Assembly: GCA_004565275.1 (NCBI GenBank) | Contig: SDOX01000005.1 | Span: forward strand, 1-64,000 | Direction of reading: 5' to 3' | Source: Nannochloropsis salina CCMP1776 | Lineage: Eukaryota > Sar > Eustigmatophyceae > Eustigmatales > Monodopsidaceae | DNA length: 64,000 bases | Shown: positions 8,437-19,221 of the stretch, piece after piece | How positions within the stretch are numbered: position 1 is the first letter of the stretch | How the letters are laid out: every line of letters starts with the position of its first letter | Translations under genes and position numbers: made by a program | The notes under the pieces: generated by a model | Told to the model about the DNA's origin: nothing | The model's input: only the letters and a program-made list of their open reading frames with translations | Databases searched by the model: none

Positions 8437-10741
8437 TCATGACCAACTCTCGATAGCTTGTCTCAAGTCTAGTTTTAAGCGTCGCTTCACGGCCTCAGGC
8501 ATTTCTTTTTCGTTTTGTGCATGAGCGATGGTCTCCGTCCTCGAAGGTCCCCCTGCGTTTGTCGAATTACTTGATTTTGCTTCCCTCTCTCCCGTTGCTG
8601 CCGTACTGTCAGCTGTATCATTTTTCTTGATCCCCAGCTCCTTTTTTTTATCTTCCTCCTCCTTTCCAATAGCTTCACTTCTTTTCTGGTTCTTATTTTG
8701 TCCATCCTCTGACATTTTCTGCTCCATGCATTTCGCATACTTGCCCTTTCCAAAATTTGTGCAGATCTTGAAACGACTCGCTTGCTCATCCATGCAGATG
8801 ATGATTGGTCTCTGCACAAATGCACAGCCTCCTTCGATTGCAAAGTATTTTAGAAGAGCATGAAAATTAGAGGAGCAGTTCAGTATGAAATACTTTCCCC
8901 TTAACTGTGTATGAGTTAGATGCTCAAATTAGGATACGTAAAAATAGTTATCAGCTTTTGCGTCATTGTTTTTACGATCGTTAATGGCTAGCTTCGGTCC
9001 AAAACTGATACCGCACAAGGCTATCTAAGCTCACTTACCTGCATGTGCATAGTGGTAAAAAATGACATGAACACATCATGCATCGTGTTATTGTTAAGTA
9101 CCCTGGTTGTTCCTCCGCCTTGCATCACGTCCATGCTGTTCAAGATAAAACGCCAGGGTTTGCGGGCACCCCTTGCTTGCGTGTACGCATGCCTTTGCTC
9201 AACAAAACGAGCATCTTCCGATGTGAGTATAATTGTGTCGACCGCTGGGTCATTTTCACGGATAATCTCACAGATCTCCATGTAGGTGCTGAACTCCGGA
9301 CAGGAAGTCTCGCCCTTGGTGGATCAAGATGTAAAGGAATGATGGATTGAAATGAAAGATTGAATAGCCATTGTATTGATCATTGCATGTTTGGGCCTAT
9401 TTGCGTACCGGTAGTCCAGAGTCAGTGTGGTATTCTCCGATGCATTTGTCCGACGCACGTATGGGCAAGGATATCGTGCGACTAGGATCTAGATCGCAGG
9501 GTATGGTCTGATGTAGCCAATCTTCCACTTCTGTCTTGGTCTTGGCATTCAGACGCAAGAGATAGAGCAGTGCTCCCGCCTCAAGGTCGCTCGTGCCGTG
9601 CGGTACGAACAGGTCATCGAGTGACCTGACAAAATGTGGGCATGACAATTTGGGACAATTATTCCTCAGCACAAAATCAAATTTATTTCATGAATGGTGG
9701 CGTTTCATAATCACAATCTTTACAGCAGATGTATTATCTGTACTTACTGATAAGCTGGGTAATTTCCAGGTCCTGCCCATCTACTCTTTTTTACGACCTT
9801 GTGGGAAGTGTTCTTCCAATCCGTCCATCCCTCGGTTTCATTAGAATGCGCTTCCAGCAGAGGCAAGACATGGTTCTCGTAAGAACAGTTCGTTATCGGC
9901 TCAAAATAGCAAGTGTAACTTGAATCGTTGCATCCGGAGTAAGGGAAGTGACTCACATCCTGAATGAATACGCGATTCGATCGCACGGCCCCAATAAAGT
10001 GGCCTAAAAAATGACCACGCATCACTGCGCCAAAACCAAGACCACTCAATGCAGACTGTGCCATAAAGTTAGCGTTCCCACAGTCTATGGGATGTTGTCT
10101 TCGCCAAAGATAGCGTACGCGGTAGTCCACAGGTTCACTGGAGGAAAGAGGGTCGGCTGCCGACGCGTCCCAGTAGGGACAATTTACAGATTGATATCCA
10201 AGGTCCTTGGCTTTACAACCACCCTGACGAAATTTGTCAAATATAGTATCACTTAGGCATAAGAGTACATTTGTAAACAGACTCTAATCCCCTTGAGTCC
10301 CCTCGCCATGTATTTGAGAGTTTTTCTCTGCTTCCTTTGATCCTTTCTATCTCTTCTTCGTACCTTCGCATCAGAAGGTCCTGCAACGGAGTTAATTACA
10401 TTTTTAAATGTATCAGTAAACGTGATTGATGGAGGAGACGACCACGTAGCATTGGTATCTTCTCTCGTAGAAGAATGATTGCTCTGTACGCCGAAGTCAG
10501 TCGTTACTATTGCGTTCTGGAGGGCATCTTTCGTCGTGTCAGTTGCTGTGAAGCAGTAATACCCGATGATCGTCAGGACTAGCGCTACAATATGAAGAGC
10601 ATAGAGCCCTAAATATCTACCGCTTTTTTTGTCCGTTCTTCTGGGACGTAAAGCTGGCATGGCGGATGACTTTTGCCAAAGCTCTAAATTGGCATAAGCT
10701 TCTTGCGGGAAGGCTGTCTCTTGATTGGGTAAGAATTTCAA
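8437..10741 (-). CDS. Golgi type II fucosyltransferase-like (GT23-like) protein, multi-exon
   Basis: Exons that join in frame are a long exon ending at 9748, then 9625-9421 (donor GTACGC, approximate), 9293-9039 and 8904-8437. The first part, starting at 10741, needs one small unresolved join near 10200-10280, where the reading frame changes. A short cytoplasmic tail precedes a single membrane helix (YALHIVALVLTIIGYY), the layout of Golgi glycosyltransferases. The lumenal part shows HPIDCG, SGLGFGAVMRGHFLGHF, an RASDK element like the RRTDK of GT23/O-fucosyltransferases, ILTSEDARFVEQ (compare the FUT8 LATDDPSLLKEA region) and YFILNCSSNFH near the end. The tail is basic/acidic and low-complexity. 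Assignment to alpha-1,6-fucosyltransferase-like enzymes rests on these short matches; acceptor and sugar are not established. Confidence 0.55.
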
Positions 10742-11365
10742 GTAATTTAATCATTGTTCAACTGAAATGCTCATCAATTGGATCGGTCCATGATAAATTC
10801 GCATATTAATATGAAGGAGAGGACATCGAATGTGAGGATATTTCATCGTCGAGTGCAAGGCTTCGCGCAGCGAAGATTTATAAAATTACACATATAGTAC
10901 ACATATCCCCTGTTTGTAGTTTTTTGAGAATGTTTCCATAATACTGGCTGAAGTAGACGTCATCATGCGGGCTTGATATTCATAAGAGCACTGGTTCAGG
11001 TGTGCATTGGAAACTTGGCATCGTGGATCTAATTGCAGTTCGGACGCCAGGGTCGGGCCCGGCTGTCGCGGACACGAAAGAGAGTGACTTTCCTCCCTAG
11101 CCTAGATAAGATGAATCCTCACCTATCAAGTATGGTGATACAAGAACGAATGGATGAGTTATAACATTCTGTATCATCCATTAACATGCATATATCGTGT
11201 AACGGATGAAAAGGAACATGACATCGCGGGAGAAACGGCTTCGAATTCAAACTTTCCAATTTTTGTCGGAACTTGTGGCGTCAAAGGATAAAATTCGACT
11301 GCTGCTAGCGCCATTTCCACATCATTAAAGGTATATTACAGACAAAAATCATGAAAAACGATGGG
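10742..11365. other. Intergenic region upstream of the GT23-like gene
   Basis: AT-rich spacer with no ORF of note and no RNA gene recognised. The part next to 10741 is the presumed promoter of the glycosyltransferase-like gene. The part next to 11366 is the 3' flank of the uncharacterised gene. Confidence 0.4.
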
Positions 11366-12036
11366 TTAAGTAAAATGACCAAATAAATATAAATAGTGTG
11401 TGAAAAAATGATACATATTTGGTTTTGAAAATGATGATGTTGATTCATTGTTGTTGTCTACATCCGCTTTTCTTGCCACAAAATATGAGACCTGCACCAC
11501 GTCCGTAAAGTCATCCCATATGTCATCGCATATGAGATCATAGAATGGCGTAATCATGCTATTTCTATGCTGTAATGGTTGCTTGGTAAGTTCAAAATAA
11601 GATTTTCCCGCGTACGAAAGCTTTCTTAGCCTCAGGTGCTTGATTTCTTCTAGGCTGTATTTCGGTTGCACATATCTTCCTGATGACGAACCACAAAACA
11701 GAGGAGAACGTTGAATAGATCTTTGAGTACAAATTCTCATGATGGCGGCTGTTGGCTAGAGCACATGCACCATGCCGACCATCGTTACCGACCCCTCGCC
11801 TAGCTGGGCGAAGAAAATGCTCTCGTCGTGTGCACCTTGTTAACTTCACGGGGCATGGAGGGAAATAAATTTCGGAAACCGGTAAGACAGATGATTACAG
11901 CGTGAAGGTGATATTGGTATTTGTTCAAGAGCCCGCCGGTTATTTTTCGAAAAATTGCCACGTCGCTGCATCCGTTTCCTTTCTTGAAAAGAAATAGATC
12001 GTACACAAGAAAATCATCATGTCGTCTCGAAATCAT
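11366..12036 (-). CDS. Uncharacterised protein, exon structure unresolved
   Basis: Minus-strand reading shows protein-like stretches in different frames: one from 12036 (FLVYDLFLFKKG, YHLHAVIICLTGFRNL), a middle one (YSKIYSTFSSVLWFVIRK) and one ending at 11366 (SLEEIKHLRLRKLSYAGK, FYDLICDDIWDDFTDVV). A GT donor follows VNK near 11818 and possible acceptors lie near 11745 and 11685, so two or three exons are likely. I recognise no domain. The alternation of charged and hydrophobic runs is protein-like, but composition alone cannot prove a gene. The 228 bp between it and the EEP gene hold nothing recognisable. Confidence 0.35.
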
Positions 12037-12264
12037 ATTATGAATTTGGTAACAATTGTTTGGGGTGTTTCGGTGTTAACTAATTATTGCCGGACCGGAA
12101 ACGGATAATGAGGCTCTTCTGCACATAAACTTGTGTGTACACCAATACATATCCGAGAAACTCAATTACACGTCGGCATAAATCCTACAAGTATGACCTC
12201 GCTTGAAAAAGTGACACTTCGAGATCAAATACGTTGGTATCTAGCTTCTCCCAATTGCGTTGCT

Positions 12265-14542
12265 TTACGCTGCGGTGTCCTGTTCACCTATCAAAAACCT
12301 TGTAACATTTAGTGAGGCTCGCAGGGGCCGATGGTCCGATATTTTTTCACCGAATTCTCTTGGCCAAGATCCAACCTCGAGCGATGCCGGGCACAAAACG
12401 ACGTCCCTGACCGCAACTGATGGCACCGAGGCCTCGGATGCACCCGCACCGGCCCTTGTCTCTTCTGCTCCCCAAACGACTGATGAGGCTGACGACCGGC
12501 GGGGGGGTTTGATACTTGCGAGTTTATACTTCGGCCGTGACCTAGCATTCCGCCTCCCACGACTCCAGCTAGAGGTGGGAATGAAGTCCTTCCACGTTCG
12601 CTGCCCCGCCCCACCAATCAAGTGCGTTGATCCGTCTGTCTTCTCCCTCTCGCCTGGGTCGGCCCCCTTCAGAGACCCTTCGCTCTTATCGACCGACCTT
12701 CTTCGTGCCCAAAAACTCGGCCAGGACGAATGCAAAGGAATGGGCATAATTGAGCCCTCTGCACCTCTATTTCTGGGATCCTCCTCGGGGGAGTTAACTG
12801 TCGCTCCTCTCCATCGATGTCTGGCCGCGTTGAAGGACCTGTAAAAAATGTGATCGACCGCCACATCGTCCCCACGGTGCGTCCGATGCGTGACGAAGTT
12901 GGCCTCGTCTCTCCTCCCTCCCTCCTCCCGCACGTGCTGGAAACCAAGGGCGTGGATGGGACCCAAGACGGGGTTGGTCAGATCTACGTTGAAATCTCCA
13001 CACAGTATTTGCAGCACATCGCGCTGTCCACCCAGGGCCGGGCACCCCTTCACGTAAGCTTCCAGCATGCGCGTCAATGACGAGACCTGTCGGTGCTGCT
13101 GATTTTCGTCGAAGCGGTTGTGGGGAAAGGACAAATGCGTGCTCAGCAAGATGATCCGCTGCCCCTCCTGCTCCGAAGTCGCGCCTGCAAGCGTCTCTAG
13201 GTCCATCAGCAGGCCCACGCGGCTACCCCAACGCGACAACGTCGCCCCTCGGGCTCCATGTACCCGAAACTTGCCCTTCTTGAGCAAAACACCTAGTCCG
13301 TCCTTCTTGCTGGGCCGCGGGTGGAGATAGAAGTCATAGGCGTCGGCCAAGGAAGAGGAGAAGAGAGTGGTGTAGCCCTCGTCCTGCATGAAGAACTCCT
13401 GCAGACAAATAATGTCAGTGTCGAGCTCTCTCCTATTTGAGGCGAGAGAAAAAGGGAAAGAGGCCAGAGAAGGCACGAAAGATGAGTGGGACCGGGAAAG
13501 AGTAGTAATATAAGCGACATCTCCCTTTGCTTCCGTAGCGCTTGTTCCCCCCAGTGTCAGACAGAATGCCAAATGTTATGAGTAGGGATCTGCAAAGTGA
13601 CGAGGATCACCTATGTTTCAGCCTCTGGGCACGTAATAAACGGCCCCCATCTCCGATACTCTCCGCTCCAAGCACATGGTATCATGAGAGGCGCGGCACT
13701 ACATGCATCGACCATATCCAGGCCTCGCCACAACGATGCCATCACAGAAGTGCACTGTCAAGGCGCTACACTTAGCTCGTCTACTCTCCAATCGGCTTCA
13801 TTCTTCAATAATGTCTGCTCGGCTTCGGCTTCTACCTCATCTTACCTTATAAATGCCGCTGTTTCCTCAGCCCTGCTCTCCATGCGCTCAGGGAAGTCTG
13901 CTTCGCGCCCTCCGTCTTTCATGCGCTTGTAGCAAGGAGCCAGAATATTGAAAGTTGATATGCTTATATCTTGCTGCGTCAACTTGTACTGCAGGGGAGG
14001 AGGACAAGGGGTGGAGGCGATGGACAGCGACGAAGAGATCGGAGGAGAGAGGAGAGAAGGATAGGGCAAGCAGGTTGTAGAAGTGATAAGCGGCGTCACT
14101 TTGGAGGATTTTAGTAGTGGTCGTGCCGAGGGCATAATGTACGGCTGACTTGTCACGCTAAGTGTTGGGAATGGGGTAGGGAGGGTATCACATGGGTGAC
14201 AGTGTAAAATATGTCCCATCAGTCGACGCCACGCGATCCAATTCCTTTTTCATCCACCAGATCTACACGTTGTGCTTCTCACCTTGCTGCATTACTACTG
14301 AGAGTCGCAGGAAGAGAGCTCGATGGCGGGGTCCCAGGTACTTCACCGGGGGCTGCAACCGAGGGCCTTGGAGGAGGAGGCGTGCCAAATGCAGCGAGCG
14401 ATGGAGGGCGATGGTGCCACGGGGTTGTGAAAAGAGAGCCCGCGGCTTCAGTGTACATGCAGTAGCAAAGGGTGAGGGCTAGGACTGAGACAGGTCGAGA
14501 GCCAAAGGCGAGGGGTCGACGCCTTTTGTGTCCTTCAGGCAT
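12265..14542 (-). CDS. Endonuclease/exonuclease/phosphatase (EEP) family protein, three exons
   Basis: Exons 14542-14283, 14157-13846 and 13432-12265 join in frame (both introns phase 2; GTGAGA/TTAG and GTAAGA/ATAG), giving 579 codons plus stop. EEP-fold signatures appear in order: STFNILAP, DIICLQEF (the metal-binding Glu), LSTHLSFP, CGDFNVD (Asp/Asn catalytic pair), VDHIFY and SDHRPL (general-base His). The opening resembles CCR4/nocturnin/Angel-type deadenylases, but the C-terminal half carries a Ser/Arg-rich insert between VDHIFY and SDHRPL, so sphingomyelinase- or phosphodiesterase-like activity is also possible. Exon 1 supplies a basic, then hydrophobic leader (VSVLALTLCYCMYTEAAG), suggesting secretory or organelle entry. 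If exon 1 is not used, an ATG in exon 2 gives a cytosolic form. It is divergent from the PsuG/PfkB gene. Confidence 0.75.
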
Positions 14543-15053
14543 TCGATCGAGAGGAGGCGGTGACGTAATGACCTCACGTCCTCGCCAAGGAAGCGTGTAC
14601 CTACGCCAAACAAGAATGCTAGTGCCGCACGACGATGAAATGTGTCACAACCTGCGTCGGGCATGTATTAAATTGGTGCGGTGAGATGCTCCGATGGAAG
14701 GGAACAGACACCGGGGAAAGGTCTAGAAAAACAAATGCCAAGGCAGGCTGGGAGGGACGGCAGGGCCTGCGTCGCCGCGTGAGACGGGACTTGTCACGCC
14801 CCCCCTGATTTTTGGGCAGAGGAAAATGGGGACCGCGGGCGGACCAACATTTTGTCCCATCCTTCTTTCTTCTGGGATTTCCCTTCTCAGGTTGTGGACT
14901 CGGACATCCCGCACAACGTATGGCACAACTTCGCGCTGTGCGTGTCATTGTGGGACAGAGAAAAGCATTTGTCTGCGACCATTTACCTCCCAGTGCCCCC
15001 CCCCTTGCCTCCTGCCGTTAAGCTGCTGCGCTCGCTAGAAATCGGCACGAGCC
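14543..15053. promoter_or_regulatory. Shared intergenic region of divergent EEP and PsuG-PfkB genes
   Basis: About 510 bp separate the two divergent start codons, so both promoters must lie here unless the EEP gene starts in its second exon. The stretch is GC-rich, with a G-rich run near 14750-14830, and no TATA element can be named. A plus-strand ORF opens at 14852 upstream of 15054, but it is in another frame and is best seen as 5' leader. Confidence 0.45.
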
Positions 15054-17600
15054 ATGCCACGCTTGTATCGTCCCTCCTTCCGCCACGTGCAAGGAATGCG
15101 TATACCTTGGCATCGAGCGATAGCACGCTATGCCTCTCTCCCTCGAGGTCTACGTCTGTCTTCTGCCGTCCAGGCAGCACTGGCTGCGCACAAGCCCGTC
15201 GTGGCTCTGGAATCCACCATTATCACGCACGGCATGCCATTCCCTACCAATCTCCAAACTGCACGAGAGGTAGAGAAAATCGTCTCAGCCGGAGGGGCCA
15301 CGCCGGCAACCATCGCGGTCATGGACGGCCATTGCTGCGTGGGTCTGTCACCTTCCCAACTGGAGGCTTTGGCCAGGGAGGGGCCCGAGCGCGCCATCAA
15401 GTGCTCTCGGAGGGACTTGTCCTGGGCCCTGATGACTCGCTCCTGGGGCGCCACGACCGTGGCCAGTACCCTGCACATCGCTCACCTGGCGGGTATTCGC
15501 GTCTTCGTCACGGGCGGGGTCGGAGGCGTGCACCGCGGGGCGGAGGAGACTCTGGATATCTCGGCGGACTTAATGGAGCTGGGGCGCGTGCCGAATATGG
15601 CCGTGGTCTGTGCGGGCGTCAAGTCCATACTGGACATCGAAAAGACGCTAGAGGTGCTAGAGACGCAAGGCGTTCCTGTCGTGGGCTACCGGACAGACAC
15701 TTTTCCTGCCTTTTTCACGCCCGATTCGGGTCTGGGAGCCCCTTCGCGTGTTGATTCGCCCGAGGAAGTCGCGGGCATGCTGGTGGCATCCCTTTCTGCG
15801 CGTCTACCTGGCAGCATCCTGGTTGCAGTGCCGAATCCTGCGCCTGCGGAGGCGTCAGCCACGCAAGGAGCGATCGATGAGGCGCTGCATGCAGCAGAGA
15901 CGATGGGATTAAGGGGGCAAGCCGTAACGCCCTTCCTGCTCGAGCGGGTCAATAAAGCCACGGGCGGGGCCTCACTCCGGGCGAACATTGAGCTGGTGAA
16001 GAACAATGCCAGAGTGGGTACGGAAATCGCCGTGGCGATCGCGGCACAGGAGGAAGGGGGTATGTCAGGGAATGGAGGAGGGCGGGGTATTGGGGCCATG
16101 GAGGGGCGCGAGGGAGGAAGGGAAGCAGCTGGGATGGCTGAACAAAGACTGTCACTACCTTCTACCCGACTGTCAAAGCCCACGGCGTCTCCTCCTTCCC
16201 GCACTCCCTCCTTTCCCCCCCGTGTCTTGGTGGTGGGCGGCGCCGTCATGGACGTGGTCGGAAGCCCGGGCTCGGACTCCGGGGACTCCTGGACAGGCGG
16301 AGGCGAGAAACACCCTCGCTCACTCGACGCCCACCTTGAGAGGTTGGAGCCTGGCAGCTCCACACCGGGGAGGGTGCGGCAGAAAGAGGGCGGTGTGGCC
16401 CGCAATGTGGCGGAGGGCTTGGCTCGCCTGGGGGTGCCCACCGCCTTCCTCTCGGTGGTCGCCCAGGACCCCGCTGGCGCCGCGCTCGCCTCCTCCCTCC
16501 GTGCCTTGGCCCCGCCGCTGCTGCTGGAGTGCGGGCACGAGGACGTGCTCCTCCACCAGGCCCTCGGGCCCGGGCACCGGACCGCGAGTTGTCTCGTCGC
16601 CTTGGACGGGGGGGGGGAGCTGGTGGCCGCCGTGGCGGACATGGCCATCTTCCGCGACTACCTCACGCCGGAGAGGGTGGTGGCGGGCCTAGAGACAGCG
16701 GCGGTTTTGGCCGGAGCCCGGAAAGGAGGGGAAATGGAGCCCTCTGCCGGCGCTCCCCAGGCCTCTCTGGATCCTCACGCTGCTCCTCTGCTCGTCGTCA
16801 GCGACGGAAACCTTTCCATCGCCGCCTTCAGAGCCCTTGCGCACGCCTGCGCCTCGCGGGGGCTGCCTCTCCTTTTCGAGCCCACGTCCGTTAGCAAGGC
16901 GTGCCTCCCATTGCAGGCAGGCGCCCTCCACCACACGAGCCTGATCACGCCCAACCTGAAGGAGCTCGGGAGGCTTGCACACTCGATCCGGGAGGGAAGA
17001 AGGGAGGGTGCGAAAGAGGGCGATATGGCGTGGGAAAGGCTCGAGCAGGACGTGGTCGCCGTGTTTGGAAAGGGGAGCTCCGGAGAGCGGTTGGAGAGGG
17101 AGGTAGTCGCACGGCTGCAGGCCGACGTGGAGGTTGTCCTGGGGGCCATGGCGGACGAGGGGGAAGGGAGCGTAGGCAGAGAGAAGGAGGGAGAAAATTC
17201 AAGCGCAAGCCCTGGATGGATGGGAGAAAAGCATGTGCTGGTCACGATGGGACCCCGAGGTCTCGTGTGGGCGTCCCGTCGAAGGGAGGACGGGGGGGAG
17301 GCAGTGCAGGAGGGGGGACCAGGAGGGTGTAGGGGGGCGAAGGCAAAGAGGGGAGCTATCGAGATGCGATATTTTGCTGTACCGGGCGCGACACCGGTGA
17401 AGAGGATGGTAAACTGTACAGGTGCAGGCGACACGTTCGTGGCTGGGCTTGTGGCCGCCTTAGTGCGTGGCAGCGAGCGGGGCATGGGATGGGCCGTGGC
17501 CGTCGGGTTGGCGGCGGCGAGAGAATCCGTTCAAGTGGAGGAGGCGGTCCCCAGGCACATGACTTGGGAGGGACTAACCGGCGCGCGGTGGGGCGGGTGA
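15054..17600 (+). CDS. Pseudouridine-5'-phosphate glycosidase / PfkB-type pseudouridine kinase fusion
   Basis: A single uninterrupted frame of 848 aa. Residues about 45-340 match PsuG: VVALESTIITHGMPFP, ATIAVMDG, KCSRRDL (active-site Lys region), GATTVASTL, VFVTGGVGGVHRG, GYRTDTFPAFF and TPFLLERVNKATGG. Residues about 400-840 match the PfkB/ribokinase fold: VVGGAVMD at the start, GGVARNVAEGLARLG, and the nucleotide-binding NCTGAGDTFVAG near the end. Known members phosphorylate free pseudouridine (kinase) and then split pseudouridine 5'-phosphate into uracil and ribose 5-phosphate (glycosidase), salvaging uracil from RNA turnover. The first 40 residues are rich in Arg with few acids (RLYRPSF, WHRAIARYAS), typical of a mitochondrial targeting leader. 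The linker and kinase half carry low-complexity Gly/Glu inserts. It runs tail-to-tail with the tetraspan gene. Confidence 0.92.
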   Translation: MPRLYRPSFRHVQGMRIPWHRAIARYASLPRGLRLSSAVQAALAAHKPVVALESTIITHGMPFPTNLQTAREVEKIVSAGGATPATIAVMDGHCCVGLSPSQLEALAREGPERAIKCSRRDLSWALMTRSWGATTVASTLHIAHLAGIRVFVTGGVGGVHRGAEETLDISADLMELGRVPNMAVVCAGVKSILDIEKTLEVLETQGVPVVGYRTDTFPAFFTPDSGLGAPSRVDSPEEVAGMLVASLSARLPGSILVAVPNPAPAEASATQGAIDEALHAAETMGLRGQAVTPFLLERVNKATGGASLRANIELVKNNARVGTEIAVAIAAQEEGGMSGNGGGRGIGAMEGREGGREAAGMAEQRLSLPSTRLSKPTASPPSRTPSFPPRVLVVGGAVMDVVGSPGSDSGDSWTGGGEKHPRSLDAHLERLEPGSSTPGRVRQKEGGVARNVAEGLARLGVPTAFLSVVAQDPAGAALASSLRALAPPLLLECGHEDVLLHQALGPGHRTASCLVALDGGGELVAAVADMAIFRDYLTPERVVAGLETAAVLAGARKGGEMEPSAGAPQASLDPHAAPLLVVSDGNLSIAAFRALAHACASRGLPLLFEPTSVSKACLPLQAGALHHTSLITPNLKELGRLAHSIREGRREGAKEGDMAWERLEQDVVAVFGKGSSGERLEREVVARLQADVEVVLGAMADEGEGSVGREKEGENSSASPGWMGEKHVLVTMGPRGLVWASRRREDGGEAVQEGGPGGCRGAKAKRGAIEMRYFAVPGATPVKRMVNCTGAGDTFVAGLVAALVRGSERGMGWAVAVGLAAARESVQVEEAVPRHMTWEGLTGARWGG

Positions 17601-18284
17601 ACGCTGTTGCCAGTGCGGTGCATGGCAGCGCTGAAAGGGGGCTCCGCGTGTCGATACAGTCGCGACTTCAAATCACTGGGAGAGAAAACTCGTGTTACCG
17701 CATTGCGAAGCGCGAAACCAAGGCGTTGCATCAGTAGGATGTGGGTCGCGATGAGATAAATGTAAGTACTGCATCAAAGCAATCAGTCGAGGACTCTTGG
17801 TCACCACGTCCATCACACTCGGTCGACAGTACCTCAACTGCTCACAGGATGTATGTTTACGACAATTTTTTTTTTCTTCTTTGAACTGTTCTTTGAACAT
17901 CTCTTTGAGCATCTCTTCAAGCATCCCTTCAAGCATCCCTTTGAACATCCCTCCCTGCAGCTGCAGTGTAGCTGCTGCAACCCCAAAGACTTTGTTTGAC
18001 CGTTCGCGTGGATCCATGTCTTTTCACGCCGGCTTTGCTTCTTCTCTCAACTCCCAAACACGCACATCCAAGCCCGTACAGCCAAATATAGTGCTTTCCA
18101 TTCCCCATCTTGAGCCCTTATGTCCTCCGTGACTTAATATCCCGACTCCCAAGAACGAACTCCCTCTCTCCAGCTCCCACTCCCAGAATGACCTCCTGTG
18201 TGACGCCCCAGCCCACTCGAATGCCATTCTTCCCCTTGCTCGCGGCCCATGTCCTCCCACCCAGTCTCCCTGTGCCTCGCCGTC
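17601..18284. other. Convergent intergenic region
   Basis: A 684-bp tail-to-tail gap containing the 3' ends of the PsuG-PfkB and tetraspan transcripts. Apart from the 12-bp repeat at 17878-17951, no gene or structural element was seen. ORFs crossing it on both strands look like chance openings. Confidence 0.5.
17878..17951. repeat. 12-bp imperfect minisatellite
   Basis: Six variants of CTTTGAACATCT / CTTCAAGCATCC follow one another without gaps. Because the unit is a multiple of three the repeat keeps a frame open on the minus strand (GMLEGMLEEMLKEMF), but no start, domain or splice context supports a gene. I treat it as 3' flanking repeat. Confidence 0.75.
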
Positions 18285-19221
18285 CTACTGGGACTCCTTC
18301 ACCTCCTCCCCACCCGCGGCCTGTGCATGCGCCGCGCGTTGGGCGCCAGGCTGGGGCGTCCCCGCCTTCGCCTTCTTGTCCCGCGCCTGTCGGGAGGTAT
18401 GGGCTGCGCGCCCCTCCTCCTCGTCTTCGCTCTCTTCCTCCTCCTCTGCGGCCTTTCGGGCCGCCGTTCTGCCGCAGCCACCCAGGGCCGAGGTAGTGAT
18501 AAATCCCAGGAGGACCAGGCCGGCGCAAATGACGGCCAGGAAGGCAGAGTAAGAGGGACGGACGAAAATACCGGGGAAGGCCTTGTCGAGGTCGTTGTTG
18601 ATTTTGGTATTGATGCCAAACCAGCAGGCGAAGGTGAGGAGGGCAGACGTGAACTGCACCAGCATAAAGAAGGATGAGGCGCAGGCGATTTCTCGGAAGC
18701 GCTTGTTGACGATGACGCCGGCAGAGAGGAAAGCGGCGATGACACCGGCTGTCAAACCCGTGGCCAGGGAGAGGATGCTGCAGGCTTGTGCTGTGAGCAG
18801 AAGGTTGCAATACATCCGCTCGTTTGTCCAAGGAGCCTGAGTGAACGGGAGCCAAAAAACATGCGGTAAAATGAATCATGGAAAAGTGGTCATTCTGTGC
18901 ATGAAAGCACAATACATAGTAGTCCCCCTAACATCCCGCTTTTGCCCTTACTCCATCGTCCGTGGTCTCCTTCGCATTGCACCACGTATAAGAATATTGG
19001 CTCCACTGCACTTTTCCTTCCTGCATGACTCGCGCTGACATGTCGAAGATACCGAACTGAAGATCCGCGTTCGTAGGCATGCCGGCCACAGACACGTCGC
19101 GCTGGCTTGAGACAGCCCAGCGTTGCGTGAAAACAGCAGCTACCATGGCTACAAGAGCAACAAAGAATATATTACTCCCGAGAATACCAAAAAATTTGCC
19201 GAGGCATGTCTTGCAACTCAT
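18285..19221 (-). CDS. Four-helix integral membrane protein (claudin/PMP22-like topology), two exons
   Basis: Exons 19221-18952 and 18836-18285 join in phase 0 (GTAAGG donor, CAG acceptor), giving 273 aa. The short Cys-bearing N terminus (MSCKTCLGKFF) is followed by helix 1 (IFFVALVAMVAAVF), a first loop of about 60 residues with a WSQYSYTWC element, helix 2 (LATGLTAGVIAAFLSAGVIV), helix 3 (SSFFMLVQFTSALLTFACWF), a short loop and helix 4 (FLAVICAGLVLLGFIT). A charged tail with an acidic run (EEEEESEDEEEG) and basic Ala-rich end follows. A long first loop and four helices with both termini inside is the claudin/PMP22/LIM2 superfamily plan, also seen in many protist proteins. No W-(G/N)LW-C-C signature is evident, so the family call is topological only. 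The function is unknown. Confidence 0.7.

Noticed and set aside
12260-12844. 194-aa plus-strand ORF opposite the EEP gene
   Set aside because: It lies antisense to conserved EEP sequence and has no domain or splice context.
15686-16648. 320-aa and 236-aa minus-strand ORFs inside the PsuG-PfkB gene
   Set aside because: GC-rich third positions of the real gene leave the opposite strand open; composition is Ser/Pro/Ala noise.
17673-18017. Met/Glu/Phe repeat protein from the 12-bp minisatellite
   Set aside because: A simple repeat in a convergent 3' region, with no promoter or conserved flank.
18118-18912. 264-aa minus-strand ORF overlapping the tetraspan gene
   Set aside because: It is another frame of the same strand; the tetraspan frame has four clear membrane helices and good splice sites.
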